A stretch of 64,000 nt of DNA. Source: SLRI01 sp942491185. GTDB lineage: Bacteria > Pseudomonadota > Alphaproteobacteria > Geminicoccales > Geminicoccaceae. The notes below the pieces were generated by a model. That model did not search any database, was not told the origin of the DNA, and was given only the letters and a program-made list of their open reading frames with translations. The translations under genes were made by a program, and so were the position numbers. Shown piece by piece: positions 43,505-52,248 of the stretch. Position 1 is the first letter of the stretch, and every line of letters starts with the position of its first letter. The stretch covers positions 62,001 through 126,000 of the forward strand of contig CALOAB010000018.1 in NCBI GenBank assembly GCA_942491185.1, written 5' to 3'.

Positions 43505-44218
43505 ATGGGATGGCGGTCGAAGCTGCTGGGGCGACCCGAGGACGAGGTCAGGCCCTCAATCGAAAAGCGAATTGAGGCCGGAACGATTCTGTTTCGCAGC
43601 GGTGATCCGTGCCGAGCGGTCGCCTGGATCCGTGACGGTGAGGTGGAGATCCTCAGCGAGGAGGATGGCGCGCTACGCCGGGTCGCCGTACGGGGCAAGG
43701 GTAGCGTCATCGGCGACGACGCCGTGCTGAGCGACGGCATCTGCCGGCATACCGCACGGGCGTTGACCAGGGTGACCGTCGAGATGCTGGCCCAGGACGT
43801 GTTTCTCGAGCGGTTCGGCGAGGCCATCTCGCCGCTCTCCCATGAAGCGGCTCCCCTGGTCGTGCATTTGCTCCCGGCTTCGACGGCCAGTGCTGCGGCC
43901 TTGCCAACGGACGGCCTGGCGATCACCGACTTTCCGTTCGTCATCGGCCGCTCATCGTCACATCCGAGCGAGTCGCTGCCATTGCGCAGCGCGCTCCTGC
44001 TCGATGAGAAGCCACCCCATCATTTGTCCCGCCGCCAGTTCGCCATTGTGCAGACCGAGATTGGTGCTGGGGTCAGCGATGCCGGCAGCCGGCTCGGCAC
44101 CTTCGTCGACGGGGTCCGGCTCGGCCCGGAACCAATCCCGCTGGTTCGCGGCAATTGCCTCGAGATCATCGCCGGCGGCATGCACTCGCCCTACCGTTTC
44201 CAGCTCCGGACGGCGTAG
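43505..44218 (+). CDS. Cyclic-nucleotide-binding domain fused to FHA domain
   Basis: A 237-residue two-domain protein. Residues about 20-115 follow the cNMP-binding/Crp fold (IEAGTILFRSGDPCRAVAWIRDGEVEIL, GKGSVIGDDAVLSDG), but the phosphate-binding cassette lacks the canonical RTA-type arginine pair, so ligand binding is uncertain. Residues about 143-235 form a Forkhead-associated domain: FVIGRSSSHP at 145-154, HHLSRRQFAIV at 172-182, and GTFVDGVRLG at 198-207, giving the Gly-Arg, Ser-Arg and Gly-Thr residues that read phosphothreonine. No helix-turn-helix follows. It likely links a second-messenger or redox cue to a phospho-partner; no kinase is nearby. Confidence 0.8.
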   Translation: MGWRSKLLGRPEDEVRPSIEKRIEAGTILFRSGDPCRAVAWIRDGEVEILSEEDGALRRVAVRGKGSVIGDDAVLSDGICRHTARALTRVTVEMLAQDVFLERFGEAISPLSHEAAPLVVHLLPASTASAAALPTDGLAITDFPFVIGRSSSHPSESLPLRSALLLDEKPPHHLSRRQFAIVQTEIGAGVSDAGSRLGTFVDGVRLGPEPIPLVRGNCLEIIAGGMHSPYRFQLRTA

Positions 44219-44255
44219 CGCCGACCAGGTTGCCCGATCAGGGTCTCAGTGCCTG

Positions 44256-46169
44256 TCAGAGCGGCCAGACCAGCAGGATCATCGGCACGGCGACGGCGAT
44301 GATCACGACCTCGAGCGGCAGGCCGAGGCGCCAGTAGTCGCCGAAGCGAAACCCCGCAGGCCCGAGGATCAGCGTGTTGTTCTGATGGCCGATGGGCGTC
44401 AGGAAGGCGCATGAGCCACCCACCGCCACGGCCATCAAGAAGGCGTCCGGATTGACGCCCAGCGTATCCGCGGCGCCGATGGCGATCGGACAGAGCACCG
44501 CCACGGTGGCGGCATTGTTCATGAAGTCGGTCAGGACCATGGTGACGACGAGGATCAGCACGAGCGCGATCACCGCGTTGCCCTGCGCCACCTCGTCCAT
44601 CAGATAGCGGGCGATCACATCGGCCGTGCCGGTCGCGGCCATCGCATCAGCCAGGGCGAGAAGCGCGCCCAGGAGCACGATCACCGACCAGTCGACGGCC
44701 TGATAGATGTTCCGGGGTGCCACGACCCGCGTCGCCATGATGGCGAGCACAGCCGCGGTAAAGGCCACGGCGGCCGACAACAGACCGAACGTCACCGCAC
44801 CGATGGTCGCGGCCATGATCGCACCTGCCGTGTAGGCGGCGCGGCGGTTGGGCAGCCTGAGCGGCCGCTCGGCCAAGGGCAGCGCGCCGGAATAGGCGCC
44901 GAACTCAGCCAGCGCCGAGGTGGCGCCCTGCAAGAGCAGCACATCGCCGGCGCGAATGGTCAGTGAGCGAAGCCGCGAGATCGTCCGGCTGCCTTGCCTG
45001 GAGACGGCGAGCAGATTGACGCCGAAACGGGTGCGCAGATGCACGCTGCTCGCCGATTGGCCGATGATGCCGGCATCGGGCAGGACCGCGAACTCCATCA
45101 GCACCACCTCCTCGTCGGCAGGCTTGTCTTCCTTCCCCTCTTCGTCCTGGTCGCCGCCGTCGGCCGAAGCCGCCGGCATGACCGCGGCCTCTGCGGTTGG
45201 TGTGAGCACGGCTCGGTCAGCGGGGTCCGTGTCCTGCGGGGCACCGCCCTCGCCTTCCTCCTTGTGCTTGGCCGCTTCCGGCTGGTCCTCGACGAGCTTG
45301 AGGTTGAGCGTTGCCAGCACCTTGGCGAGCGCCTCGGGCTCCGCCTCGATCACCAGGATGTCGCCTTCGCGCACGCGCCGGCCGGGATGCGGGCCCGGCA
45401 TGCGGAATTCGTCACGCACCAGGCCGATGACCTGGGCGTCGGCCTCCTCGAGCGCGGCCTCGACCTCGCGCAAGGTGAGGTCCTTGACCCGGCTGTCCTT
45501 GCCGATCAGCGCCTCGGTCAGATACTTGGCGATCTCGAAGCCCTCGCCCTGGGCACGCTCGCGGATCGGGATCAACCACTTGCCGGTGGCGGCGATCAGC
45601 AGGATGCCGCAGGCGGCGACCGCGACGCCGACCGGTGAGAAGTCGAACATGCTGAAGGCCTCGCCGGTCGCCCGCTCGCGAAAGCCGGCGACGATCAGGT
45701 TCGGCGGCGTGCCGATCAGCGTCGTCATGCCGCCCAGGATCGAGCCGAAGGAGAGCGGCATCAACACCTGCCCCGGCTGCAGGCCGAGCCGGCCCGAGAC
45801 CTGCAGCGCTATCGGCATCAAGAGTGCCAAGGCGCCGACATTGTTCATGAAGGCCGAGAGCGTGGCGGCCAGCAGCGTGAGCGCCGATAGCGTTACCAGC
45901 GGGCCCGCCTCGCCGGGCAGGACGGCGCGAGCCAGGAGGTCGACGGCGCCCGAGCTCTGTAGCCCGTGGCTGAGGATCAAGACGCAGGCGACGGTGATGA
46001 CCGCCGGATTGCCGAACCCGTTGAACGCGGCATCGGCTGGCACGAGCCCGGTCACCACCACGGCCAGCAATGCTGCGAGCGCCACCATGTCGTGCCGCCA
46101 GCGACCCCAGACGAAGAGGCCCATGGTGGCGACGAGGATGCTCAGGACGGTGATCTGGTCGGTGCTCAA
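44256..46169 (-). CDS. SLC13-family permease with central TrkA-C domains
   Basis: 637 residues from a TTG at 46169 (STDQITVLSILVATMGLFVWGRWRHD), which has GGAG six bases before it. Two sets of membrane helices flank about 200 hydrophilic residues containing two RCK/TrkA-C domains (REGDILVIEAEPEALAKV and RAGDVLLLQGATSALAEF). Transport signatures SAFMNNVGALALLMPIAL and TDFMNNAATVAVLCPIAI are the paired ion-transporter motifs. Family members move anions such as sulfate or dicarboxylates with sodium. The acidic insert near KHKEEGEGG is unusually long. Substrate cannot be read. Confidence 0.88.
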   Translation of the reverse strand: MSTDQITVLSILVATMGLFVWGRWRHDMVALAALLAVVVTGLVPADAAFNGFGNPAVITVACVLILSHGLQSSGAVDLLARAVLPGEAGPLVTLSALTLLAATLSAFMNNVGALALLMPIALQVSGRLGLQPGQVLMPLSFGSILGGMTTLIGTPPNLIVAGFRERATGEAFSMFDFSPVGVAVAACGILLIAATGKWLIPIRERAQGEGFEIAKYLTEALIGKDSRVKDLTLREVEAALEEADAQVIGLVRDEFRMPGPHPGRRVREGDILVIEAEPEALAKVLATLNLKLVEDQPEAAKHKEEGEGGAPQDTDPADRAVLTPTAEAAVMPAASADGGDQDEEGKEDKPADEEVVLMEFAVLPDAGIIGQSASSVHLRTRFGVNLLAVSRQGSRTISRLRSLTIRAGDVLLLQGATSALAEFGAYSGALPLAERPLRLPNRRAAYTAGAIMAATIGAVTFGLLSAAVAFTAAVLAIMATRVVAPRNIYQAVDWSVIVLLGALLALADAMAATGTADVIARYLMDEVAQGNAVIALVLILVVTMVLTDFMNNAATVAVLCPIAIGAADTLGVNPDAFLMAVAVGGSCAFLTPIGHQNNTLILGPAGFRFGDYWRLGLPLEVVIIAVAVPMILLVWPL

Positions 46170-46278
46170 GGACAGCTCCAGGCCGGAGGACACAGCGTCC
46201 GCAGCGGATCTTTCCGGCGCGGCGAGAGAACGGCGTGGCGCCGGCGCTGCGACTCGGCCGGGGTCTGGATCACCCTGA

Positions 46279-46701
46279 TCAGTTGCGGCGCTTGCGGCAG
46301 TACAGCTCCAGGCGATGCGAGACGATCTCGTAGCCGTGCTCGCTGGCGATCTGCCGCTGCAGCCGCTCGATCTCGGCGGAGACGAACTCGATGACTTGGC
46401 CGCTGTCGAGATCGACGATGTGATCGTGGTGCGGCGCGTCGGTGGTCTCGAACCGCGTCGATGCGCCCTCGAACGCCAAGCGGTTGACGAAGCCCTTGTC
46501 CGAAAGCGCCGCGAGCGTGCGATAGGTGGTCGCCACCGAGACGCTCGGGTCGATCTCCTGCGCACGCCTGTGGATCTCGTTGGCATCCGGGTGGTCGCCG
46601 GCATTCGACAAGACCCGGAAGATCGCCCGGCGCTGCCGTGTCACCTTGAGACCTGCCGAACGGATTGCCGTGTCGATCCTGTCATCTGCTCTGCTGCTCA
46701 T
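46279..46701 (-). CDS. Fur-family metal repressor (Mur/Zur-like)
   Basis: 140 residues from the ATG at 46701. The winged helix is TRQRRAIFRVLSNAGDHPDANEIH with recognition helix SVATTYRTLAALSDKG. The metal-sensing HHDH lies at 91-94 in TTDAPHHDHIVDLDSGQ. Only one C-terminal cysteine (C135) is present and no CxxC pairs exist, unlike most Zur/Fur; alphaproteobacterial Mur also lacks them. It is divergent from a metal ABC operon and the gap holds three TGCGAA-type inverted repeats, so it should repress that operon when manganese or zinc is plentiful. The metal is inferred as Mn from the SitA-like receptor. Confidence 0.86.
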   Translation of the reverse strand: MSSRADDRIDTAIRSAGLKVTRQRRAIFRVLSNAGDHPDANEIHRRAQEIDPSVSVATTYRTLAALSDKGFVNRLAFEGASTRFETTDAPHHDHIVDLDSGQVIEFVSAEIERLQRQIASEHGYEIVSHRLELYCRKRRN

Positions 46702-46732
46702 AACGCGCCGCTGATAGCGCGACATGCGGCGC

Positions 46733-46754
46733 ATTCGCAATTCCAAATGCGAAT
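46733..46754. promoter_or_regulatory. Outer Fur-family inverted repeat
   Basis: ATTCGCA (46733-46739) and TGCGAAT (46748-46754) are reverse complements with an eight-base spacer. It uses the same TGCGAAT half site as the two stronger boxes and lies closest to the repressor start, so it may give autoregulation. Confidence 0.55.
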
Positions 46755-46766
46755 CGCCGACCTAAA

Positions 46767-46781
46767 TGCGAATGACTCGCA
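46767..46781. promoter_or_regulatory. Fur-family operator TGCGAATGACTCGCA
   Basis: A 5-5-5 inverted repeat: TGCGA and TCGCA are exact complements around five bases. It agrees in 13 of 15 positions with the downstream box and sits upstream of the -35 element of the metal transporter. Confidence 0.7.
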
Positions 46782-46787
46782 AGATCA

Positions 46788-46816
46788 TTGACACTTGCGA
46801 ATGCTTCGCACTATCA
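46788..46816 (+). promoter_or_regulatory. Promoter of the metal ABC operon
   Basis: TTGACA at 46788-46793 is a perfect -35. A -10-like CTATCA follows at 46811-46816, giving a 17-base spacer that lies over the second operator. Transcription would start about 30 bases before the receptor's ATG at 46854. Confidence 0.55.
46796..46810. promoter_or_regulatory. Fur-family operator TGCGAATGCTTCGCA over the promoter spacer
   Basis: TGCGAA (46796-46801) and TTCGCA (46805-46810) pair exactly around three bases. The site fills the spacer between -35 and -10, so a bound repressor would block RNA polymerase directly. Confidence 0.72.
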
Positions 46817-46853
46817 GCCCATGACAGCCCAACATCGCAGCGTGGAAACCCGA

Positions 46854-47756
46854 ATGCCCCGAGTCCTCTTGCGGATTGCAGCGACAGCCGCCGTTGTCGG
46901 ATCCCTGGCCACGGTTGCCGCGGCCGAGGAGCGGATGAAGGTGGTCACCACCTTCACGGTGCTGGCCGACATGGCGCAAAACGTGGCGGGCGATGCGGCC
47001 GAGGTCGTCTCGATCACCAAGCCAGGTGCTGAAATCCACGGCTACGAGCCGACGCCGCAGGACATCGTCCGCGCCAGCGACGCCGACCTCGTCTTGTGGA
47101 ACGGCATGAACCTCGAGCTGTGGTTCGAGCAGTTCGTCGCCAATCTCGGCGACATACCGTCCGTCACCTTGTCCGAAGGCATCGACCCGATCGCGATCGG
47201 CTCCGGCTCGTACGCTGGCAAGCCCAACCCGCATGCCTGGATGGGCCTCGATAACGCGCTGATCTACATCGATAACATTGCCACGGCTTTCAGTGAGCAC
47301 GATCCTGAGAACGCCGCGACCTATGCCGCGAACGCCGAGGCGTACAAGGACGCGCTCCGCGCCACGATCGAGCCGCTGCGCCAACAGATCGCGGCGATTC
47401 CGGAGGACCGGCGCTGGCTGGTGACGTGTGAGGGTGCGTTCAGCTACCTGGCGCGGGACTTCGGCATGCGCGAACTCTATCTCTGGCCCATGAACGCCGA
47501 TCAGGTCGGCACGCCGCAGCAGGTCCGGGGCGTCATCGACGGTGTGCGGGAGAATGACATTCCGGTGGTCTTCTGCGAGAGCACGGTCAGCTCGGCACCG
47601 GCCGAGCAGGTGGCGCGCGAGACCGGAGCCAGCTATGGCGGGGTCCTCTATGTCGATTCGCTCAGCACCGCCGACGGCCCTGTGCCGACTTATCTCGATC
47701 TGCTCACGGTGACCTCGCAAACGGTCGCGGACGGCCTCACCGCGCACGGTGACTGA
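46854..47756 (+). CDS. Metal ABC transporter substrate-binding protein (SitA/MntA type)
   Basis: 300 residues from the ATG at 46854 (MPRVLLRIAATAAVVGSLA), chosen because an upstream ATG at 46821 lies at the predicted transcription start. A signal peptide ends near TVAAAEE. The cluster A-I metal-site blocks are VTTFTVLADMAQNV, GAEIHGYEPTPQD (first His), PNPHAWMGLDNA (second His), CEGAFSYLA and FCESTVSSAPAEQVARETGASYGGVLYVDSLS (Glu and Asp). The last block is of the manganese/iron SitA-MntC kind. There is no His-rich loop, which argues against zinc. Confidence 0.88.
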   Translation: MPRVLLRIAATAAVVGSLATVAAAEERMKVVTTFTVLADMAQNVAGDAAEVVSITKPGAEIHGYEPTPQDIVRASDADLVLWNGMNLELWFEQFVANLGDIPSVTLSEGIDPIAIGSGSYAGKPNPHAWMGLDNALIYIDNIATAFSEHDPENAATYAANAEAYKDALRATIEPLRQQIAAIPEDRRWLVTCEGAFSYLARDFGMRELYLWPMNADQVGTPQQVRGVIDGVRENDIPVVFCESTVSSAPAEQVARETGASYGGVLYVDSLSTADGPVPTYLDLLTVTSQTVADGLTAHGD

Positions 47757-47822
47757 TCGCCTCGACAGCACCGAGCCCCGCCTTTGAACCGACCATTGCC
47801 AGAGAAAGACACCAGGAAGCTA

Positions 47823-48728
47823 ATGCTCCAAACGAACAGCCCGATCGACCTGCGCACCAGCGCGGACGGCCCGGGCAGCGGTATCCTCGCCGATGACGTG
47901 ACCGTGACCTACCGCACGGGCCACACGGCCCTGCACGATGCCAGCTTCGAGATCCCGCGCGGCACGGTCACCGCACTGGTCGGCGTGAACGGTGCCGGGA
48001 AGTCGACACTGTTCAAGGCCATCATGGGCTTTCTGCCGACGGCCAGGGGCGAGATCCGCCTGCTCGGCCGTTCCGTGCGCCAGGCGCTGCGCGAGAACCT
48101 CGTGGCCTATGTGCCGCAGTCGGAGGAAGTCGACTGGGCCTTTCCAGTGCTGGTCGAGGACGTCGTGATGATGGGCCGCTACGGGCATATGGGCTTTCTC
48201 CGCCGCGCCTCGCCGGCCGACCATGCCGCCGTCGACCAGGCGCTCGGGCGGGTGGCCATGCAGGACTACCGCAAGCGGCAGATCGGCGAGCTCTCGGGCG
48301 GTCAGCGCAAGCGTGTCTTCCTTGCCCGGGCCCTGGCCCAGGACGGCCAGGTGATCTTGCTGGACGAGCCCTTCACCGGGGTCGACGTCAAGACCGAGGA
48401 GCAGATCGTGGGCCTGTTGCGCGAGCTTCGCGACGAAGGCCGGGTGATGCTCGTCTCGACCCACAATCTGGGCTCGGTGCCGGAATTCTGCGACCGCGCC
48501 ATCCTGATCAAGGGCACGGTGCTGGCCTACGGCCCGACCGCCACCACCTTCACCCGCGAGAACCTCGAGCGCGCATTCGGCGGCGTGCTCCGCCACTTCA
48601 CCCTGGGTGGCGAGACCCTGCACGAGGACGCCGATAGCGACACGCGCACGGTCACCATCCTGACCGACGACGAGCGGCCGTTCGTGCAGTATGGCGAGCT
48701 CACCGTGCAGCGTGAGGACGATAAATGA
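47823..48728 (+). CDS. Metal ABC transporter ATP-binding protein
   Basis: A 301-residue ATPase. Walker A GVNGAGKST, Q-loop VPQSEEVDW, signature ELSGGQRKRVFLARAL, Walker B VILLDEPFTGVD and the switch His in VSTHN are all intact. AGGAAGC precedes the ATG at 47823. The tail of about 50 residues beyond the ATPase core is acidic. Its stop overlaps the first permease gene (ATGA). It energises the Mn/Zn uptake system together with the two permeases. Confidence 0.93.
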   Translation: MLQTNSPIDLRTSADGPGSGILADDVTVTYRTGHTALHDASFEIPRGTVTALVGVNGAGKSTLFKAIMGFLPTARGEIRLLGRSVRQALRENLVAYVPQSEEVDWAFPVLVEDVVMMGRYGHMGFLRRASPADHAAVDQALGRVAMQDYRKRQIGELSGGQRKRVFLARALAQDGQVILLDEPFTGVDVKTEEQIVGLLRELRDEGRVMLVSTHNLGSVPEFCDRAILIKGTVLAYGPTATTFTRENLERAFGGVLRHFTLGGETLHEDADSDTRTVTILTDDERPFVQYGELTVQREDDK

Positions 48729-49624
48729 TCGCCTACCTGCTCGAGCCCTTCAGCTACGGCTACATGACCAACGCCATGTGGGTGTCGTCACTGGTCGGCG
48801 GCGTCTGCGCGTTCCTCTCGGCTTATCTCATGCTCAAGGGCTGGTCCTTGATCGGCGATGCGCTCTCGCACTCGGTCGTGCCGGGCGTGGCCGGCGCCTA
48901 TGTCCTGGGCCTGCCCTTCGCGTTGGGCGCCTTCATCGCCGGCGGGCTCGCGGCCGGTGCCATGCTGTTCCTCTCCGAGCGCTCGGGCCTCAAGATCGAC
49001 GTGATCATCGGCTTGATCTTCACCTCGTTCTTCGGGCTCGGCCTCTTCATCGTCTCGATCAACCCGATGTCGGTCAGCATCCAGACCATCACCATGGGCA
49101 ACATTCTCGCCATCACGCCCGAGGACACGTTGCAGCTGGCGCTGATCGGCTTCGTCTCGCTGGCGGTGCTGCTGGCGAAGTGGAAGGACCTGATGGTGGT
49201 CTTCTTCGACGAAAACCACGCGCGCTCGATCGGCCTGCGTCCGGGCCTGTTGAAGGCCGTCTTCTTCGTCCTGCTCTCTGCCTCGGTCGTGGCCGCCATG
49301 CAGACCGTCGGCGCCTTCCTGGTCATCGCCATGGTCGTCACGCCGGGGGCGACGGCCTATCTGCTCTGCGACCGCTTTCCGCGGCTGATCGCGACGTCGG
49401 TGGCCATCGGTGCCATCACCAGCTTCGTTGGCGCCTATGCCAGCTATTTCCTCGACGGTGCCACCGGTGGGATCATTGTCACCCTGCAGACCCTGGTCTT
49501 TCTTGCCGCCTTCGTCCTCGCCCCCAAGCACGGGCTCCTGGCGGCCAGGCGTCAGGCACGCCTGGCGCTGCAGCGGCGCCCGGCCGAGCTCGCGGCACCG
49601 AGCGTCGAGGAGGCTGTCGGGTGA
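48725..49624 (+). CDS. Metal ABC transporter permease 1 (SitC type)
   Basis: A 299-residue ABC-3 family permease with about eight membrane helices. LMLKGWSLIGDALSHSVVPGVAGAY is the conserved coupling-region motif. GLRPGLLKAVFFVLLSASVVAAMQTVGAFLVIAMVVTPGATAYLL is also typical. It overlaps the ATPase gene at its start and the second permease at its end (GTGA), so the operon is tightly coupled. Confidence 0.92.
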   Translation: MIAYLLEPFSYGYMTNAMWVSSLVGGVCAFLSAYLMLKGWSLIGDALSHSVVPGVAGAYVLGLPFALGAFIAGGLAAGAMLFLSERSGLKIDVIIGLIFTSFFGLGLFIVSINPMSVSIQTITMGNILAITPEDTLQLALIGFVSLAVLLAKWKDLMVVFFDENHARSIGLRPGLLKAVFFVLLSASVVAAMQTVGAFLVIAMVVTPGATAYLLCDRFPRLIATSVAIGAITSFVGAYASYFLDGATGGIIVTLQTLVFLAAFVLAPKHGLLAARRQARLALQRRPAELAAPSVEEAVG

Positions 49625-50478
49625 GCATCGAGGCGCTGCTGCTGCCGTTCGACTTCGCGTTCATGCGTAACGCGTTCTACATCTCGATGCTCGTCTCGGT
49701 GCCGACGGCGCTGCTCTCCTGCTTTCTCGTGCTCAAGGGTTGGGCGTTGATGGGCGACGCCGTCAGCCACGCCGTGCTGCCCGGGATCGTGCTGGCCTAT
49801 GTCTTCGGCTTTCCCTTGATCCTCGGCGCCTTCGCCGCCGGCATGACCTGCGCGCTCGCCACCGGCTATCTGGCGCATAACAGCCGGGTCAAACAGGACA
49901 CGGTGATGGGGGTCGTGTTCTCCGGCATGTTCGGCGTCGGCATCGTTCTCTATGTCTCGATCGAGACCAACGCGCATCTGGACCACATCCTCTTCGGCAA
50001 CATGCTGGGCGTGACCACCGACGAGCTCTGGCTCGCCGGCCTGATCTCGTTCGGTGTTTCGGCGGCGATCGCCCTGAAATGGAAGGATCTGCTGCTGCAC
50101 AGCTTCGATCCGGCGCAGGCGCAGGCATCGGGGCTTCGGGTAAATTGGCTGCATTACGGGCTGCTGGCGGCGCTCTCGCTCACCATCGTCGCCACTTTGG
50201 CCGCAGCCGGGCTGATCCTCGCCATCGGCCTGCTGATCGCGCCGGGCGCCATCGCTTTTCTGCTGGTGCGCAGCTTCGGCGCGATGATGCTGGTCGCCAT
50301 CGGCGCCTGCATGGCCTCGATGCTGCTCGGCACCTATCTGAGCTTCTTCCTCGACAGCGCACCGGCGCCGACCATCGTGCTGATCATGACGGCCGTCTTC
50401 ATCCTGGCCTTCGTTCGCCGTCTCGTCTTGACCAAGCACCGCTCGCGGCAAGTGATCCGCGCAGGCGAGACTGCCTGA
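49621..50478 (+). CDS. Metal ABC transporter permease 2 (SitD type)
   Basis: A 285-residue ABC-3 permease, paralogue of the preceding one. It starts at the overlapping GTG (49621). FLVLKGWALMGDAVSHAVLPGIVLAYV and LILAIGLLIAPGAIAFLLVRSF are the matching motifs. Two different permeases in one operon are typical of SitABCD-type Mn transporters and less so of ZnuABC, which supports Mn. It is the last gene of the operon. Confidence 0.92.
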   Translation: MSIEALLLPFDFAFMRNAFYISMLVSVPTALLSCFLVLKGWALMGDAVSHAVLPGIVLAYVFGFPLILGAFAAGMTCALATGYLAHNSRVKQDTVMGVVFSGMFGVGIVLYVSIETNAHLDHILFGNMLGVTTDELWLAGLISFGVSAAIALKWKDLLLHSFDPAQAQASGLRVNWLHYGLLAALSLTIVATLAAAGLILAIGLLIAPGAIAFLLVRSFGAMMLVAIGACMASMLLGTYLSFFLDSAPAPTIVLIMTAVFILAFVRRLVLTKHRSRQVIRAGETA

Positions 50479-50657
50479 GCCTGCCATCGCAGCGCTACGC
50501 AGCAGCGCAGTCGCGACACGTCGTATCCTTTGGCGCTTCGCCACATTGGCGCAGCCAGCGAATTAGGCTAATGGTAATATAGCGTGTGTACTGTCGTGCT
50601 GAACGTCGGCGCGCTGTCATGCACGTGTCACATGCCACTCGGCAGGGGTCGCCCGGG

Positions 50658-51977
50658 ATGCCCAGCTACTCGGTCAATCTGCTCTTCACGTCGCTGGCCG
50701 ATGCCGGCCGCGAGCTGCTGCGCGGCCGGCTCGGCAACCGCCGTCGCTCGCCGGAGACGCTGGCGGGCGAGCTGCTCTCGACCCGGGGCGACGCCTCGGG
50801 CGCAGCGCTGGCGATGGAGCTGATCGAGGCCTATCGCGGGCAGGATCGTGAGGCCAAGCGCGGCTTCTTCACCCAGCTGGCCATCCAGCACGACGTGCCG
50901 ATCGATACGGTCGAGGCAGCGATCGACGCCTTTCGCCAGACGCCGGATGCCACCAGCCTGAAGCGCCTGCGCCAAGCGCTCGAGCCTAAGCGCCACGAGT
51001 TGTTCCGCCGCCTCAACATGGCCCCGGACGGCACCCGCCAACTGGTGGCGATGCGCCGCGATCTGCTCGAGCTCTTGCCCGACCACCCGGCACTGCGGCC
51101 GGTCGACGACGACCTGCAGGAGCTGCTGGCCGGCTGGTTCAACCCTGGATTCCTGACCTTCCGGCCGATCGACTGGAACAGCCCGGCCTCGCTGCTGGAG
51201 AAGCTGATCCGCTACGAACGGGTCCACAAGATCGCCAATCTCGAGGCGCTCAGGCGGCGGCTCGGCTCGGACCGGCGCTGCTTTGCCTTCTTTCACCCCG
51301 CCCTGCCGGACGAGCCCTTGATCTTCGTCCAGGTGGCGCTGCTCAAGGGCATGGCCAACCAGGTCCAGCCGCTCCTCGACCAGGAGGCGCCATTCCAGCC
51401 GTTGGCCGAGGCGGATACCGCGATCTTCTACTCGATCAGCAACTGCCAGACCGGGCTCAAAGGCGTCAGCCTCGGCAATTTCCTGATCAAGATGGTGGTG
51501 GCGGCGCTGGAGGCGGAGCTGCCGCAGCTGCGCGGCTTCGCGACCCTCTCGCCGATCCCGGGCTTCACTGCTTGGCTGAACCGGGCTGCCGAGGCCGGCG
51601 ACCCGCTGGTGCCGGCCGACCTCACCGCCACCCTGGCGAGCCCGGACTGGCACCGGAACGAGGCCCAGGCAGAAGCTCTGAAGCCCGTGCTGATGGGGCT
51701 TTGCGCCCATTACCTCGTGCGCGAGAAGAGGGGGAGCCGGCCGCTGGACGCGGTGGCGCGCTTCCATCTCGGCAATGGCGCGAGGCTCGAGCGGCTGAAC
51801 TGGCTGGGCGATGTCTCGGCCAAGGGGATTGCCGAGTCGGCCGGCATGCTGGTCAATTACCGCTACGACCAGGCGCGCATCCCGGCCAATCACGAGGCTT
51901 TCGTCGCCACCGGCGAGGTAATCCACGCCTCGGCGGTCAAGGGCCTGCTGCCGACCGTGCCGGCGGCGGCAGCGTAG
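50658..51977 (+). CDS. Malonyl-CoA decarboxylase
   Basis: A 439-residue enzyme that converts malonyl-CoA to acetyl-CoA and CO2. The helical N-terminal half (EAIDAFRQTPDATSLKRLRQALEPKRHELFRRLN) and the GNAT-like C-terminal half are both present. LIFVQVALLKGMA and FYSISNCQTGLKGVSLGNFLIK are strongly conserved. HFHLGNGARLERLNWLGDVS carries the catalytic His, followed by KGIAESAGMLVNYRYD. The ATG at 50658 was chosen over 50619 as it follows AGGGG and begins at the usual point. No malonyl-CoA synthetase is adjacent. Confidence 0.93.
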   Translation: MPSYSVNLLFTSLADAGRELLRGRLGNRRRSPETLAGELLSTRGDASGAALAMELIEAYRGQDREAKRGFFTQLAIQHDVPIDTVEAAIDAFRQTPDATSLKRLRQALEPKRHELFRRLNMAPDGTRQLVAMRRDLLELLPDHPALRPVDDDLQELLAGWFNPGFLTFRPIDWNSPASLLEKLIRYERVHKIANLEALRRRLGSDRRCFAFFHPALPDEPLIFVQVALLKGMANQVQPLLDQEAPFQPLAEADTAIFYSISNCQTGLKGVSLGNFLIKMVVAALEAELPQLRGFATLSPIPGFTAWLNRAAEAGDPLVPADLTATLASPDWHRNEAQAEALKPVLMGLCAHYLVREKRGSRPLDAVARFHLGNGARLERLNWLGDVSAKGIAESAGMLVNYRYDQARIPANHEAFVATGEVIHASAVKGLLPTVPAAAA

Positions 51978-52008
51978 ACATACTTACCTCAAGAAGCTCA
52001 TCTCTGGC

Positions 52009-52248
52009 ATGAAGACCACCGGGCGCTTGCCCGACGAGTTGTTGATGCGCGCAAAGGCGAAGGCTTTGCGTGAACGCCGCAGCCTTACCTCGCTGATCGA
52101 GGAAGGTCTTGCGCGTGTTGTCGACAAGCCGCCGGCAAAGCCGCGGGGCAAGATGACCTTGCCCGTATCGGCTTGCAAAGGTGGTGTTCGACCGGGTGTC
52201 GATCTCACCCGCAATGCCGCGCTCCGCGATCTCATGGACGGTTTGTGA
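52009..52248 (+). CDS. VapB-like antitoxin (ribbon-helix-helix type)
   Basis: A 79-residue antitoxin. MKTTGRLPDELLMRAKAKA and LRERRSLTSLIEEGLARVV form the DNA-binding ribbon-helix-helix. The C-terminal piece GGVRPGVDLTRNAALRDLMDG is the toxin-binding tail typical of VapB partners of PIN-domain toxins. It overlaps the toxin gene by four bases (GTGA). It would autorepress the pair and neutralise the toxin. Confidence 0.82.
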   Translation: MKTTGRLPDELLMRAKAKALRERRSLTSLIEEGLARVVDKPPAKPRGKMTLPVSACKGGVRPGVDLTRNAALRDLMDGL

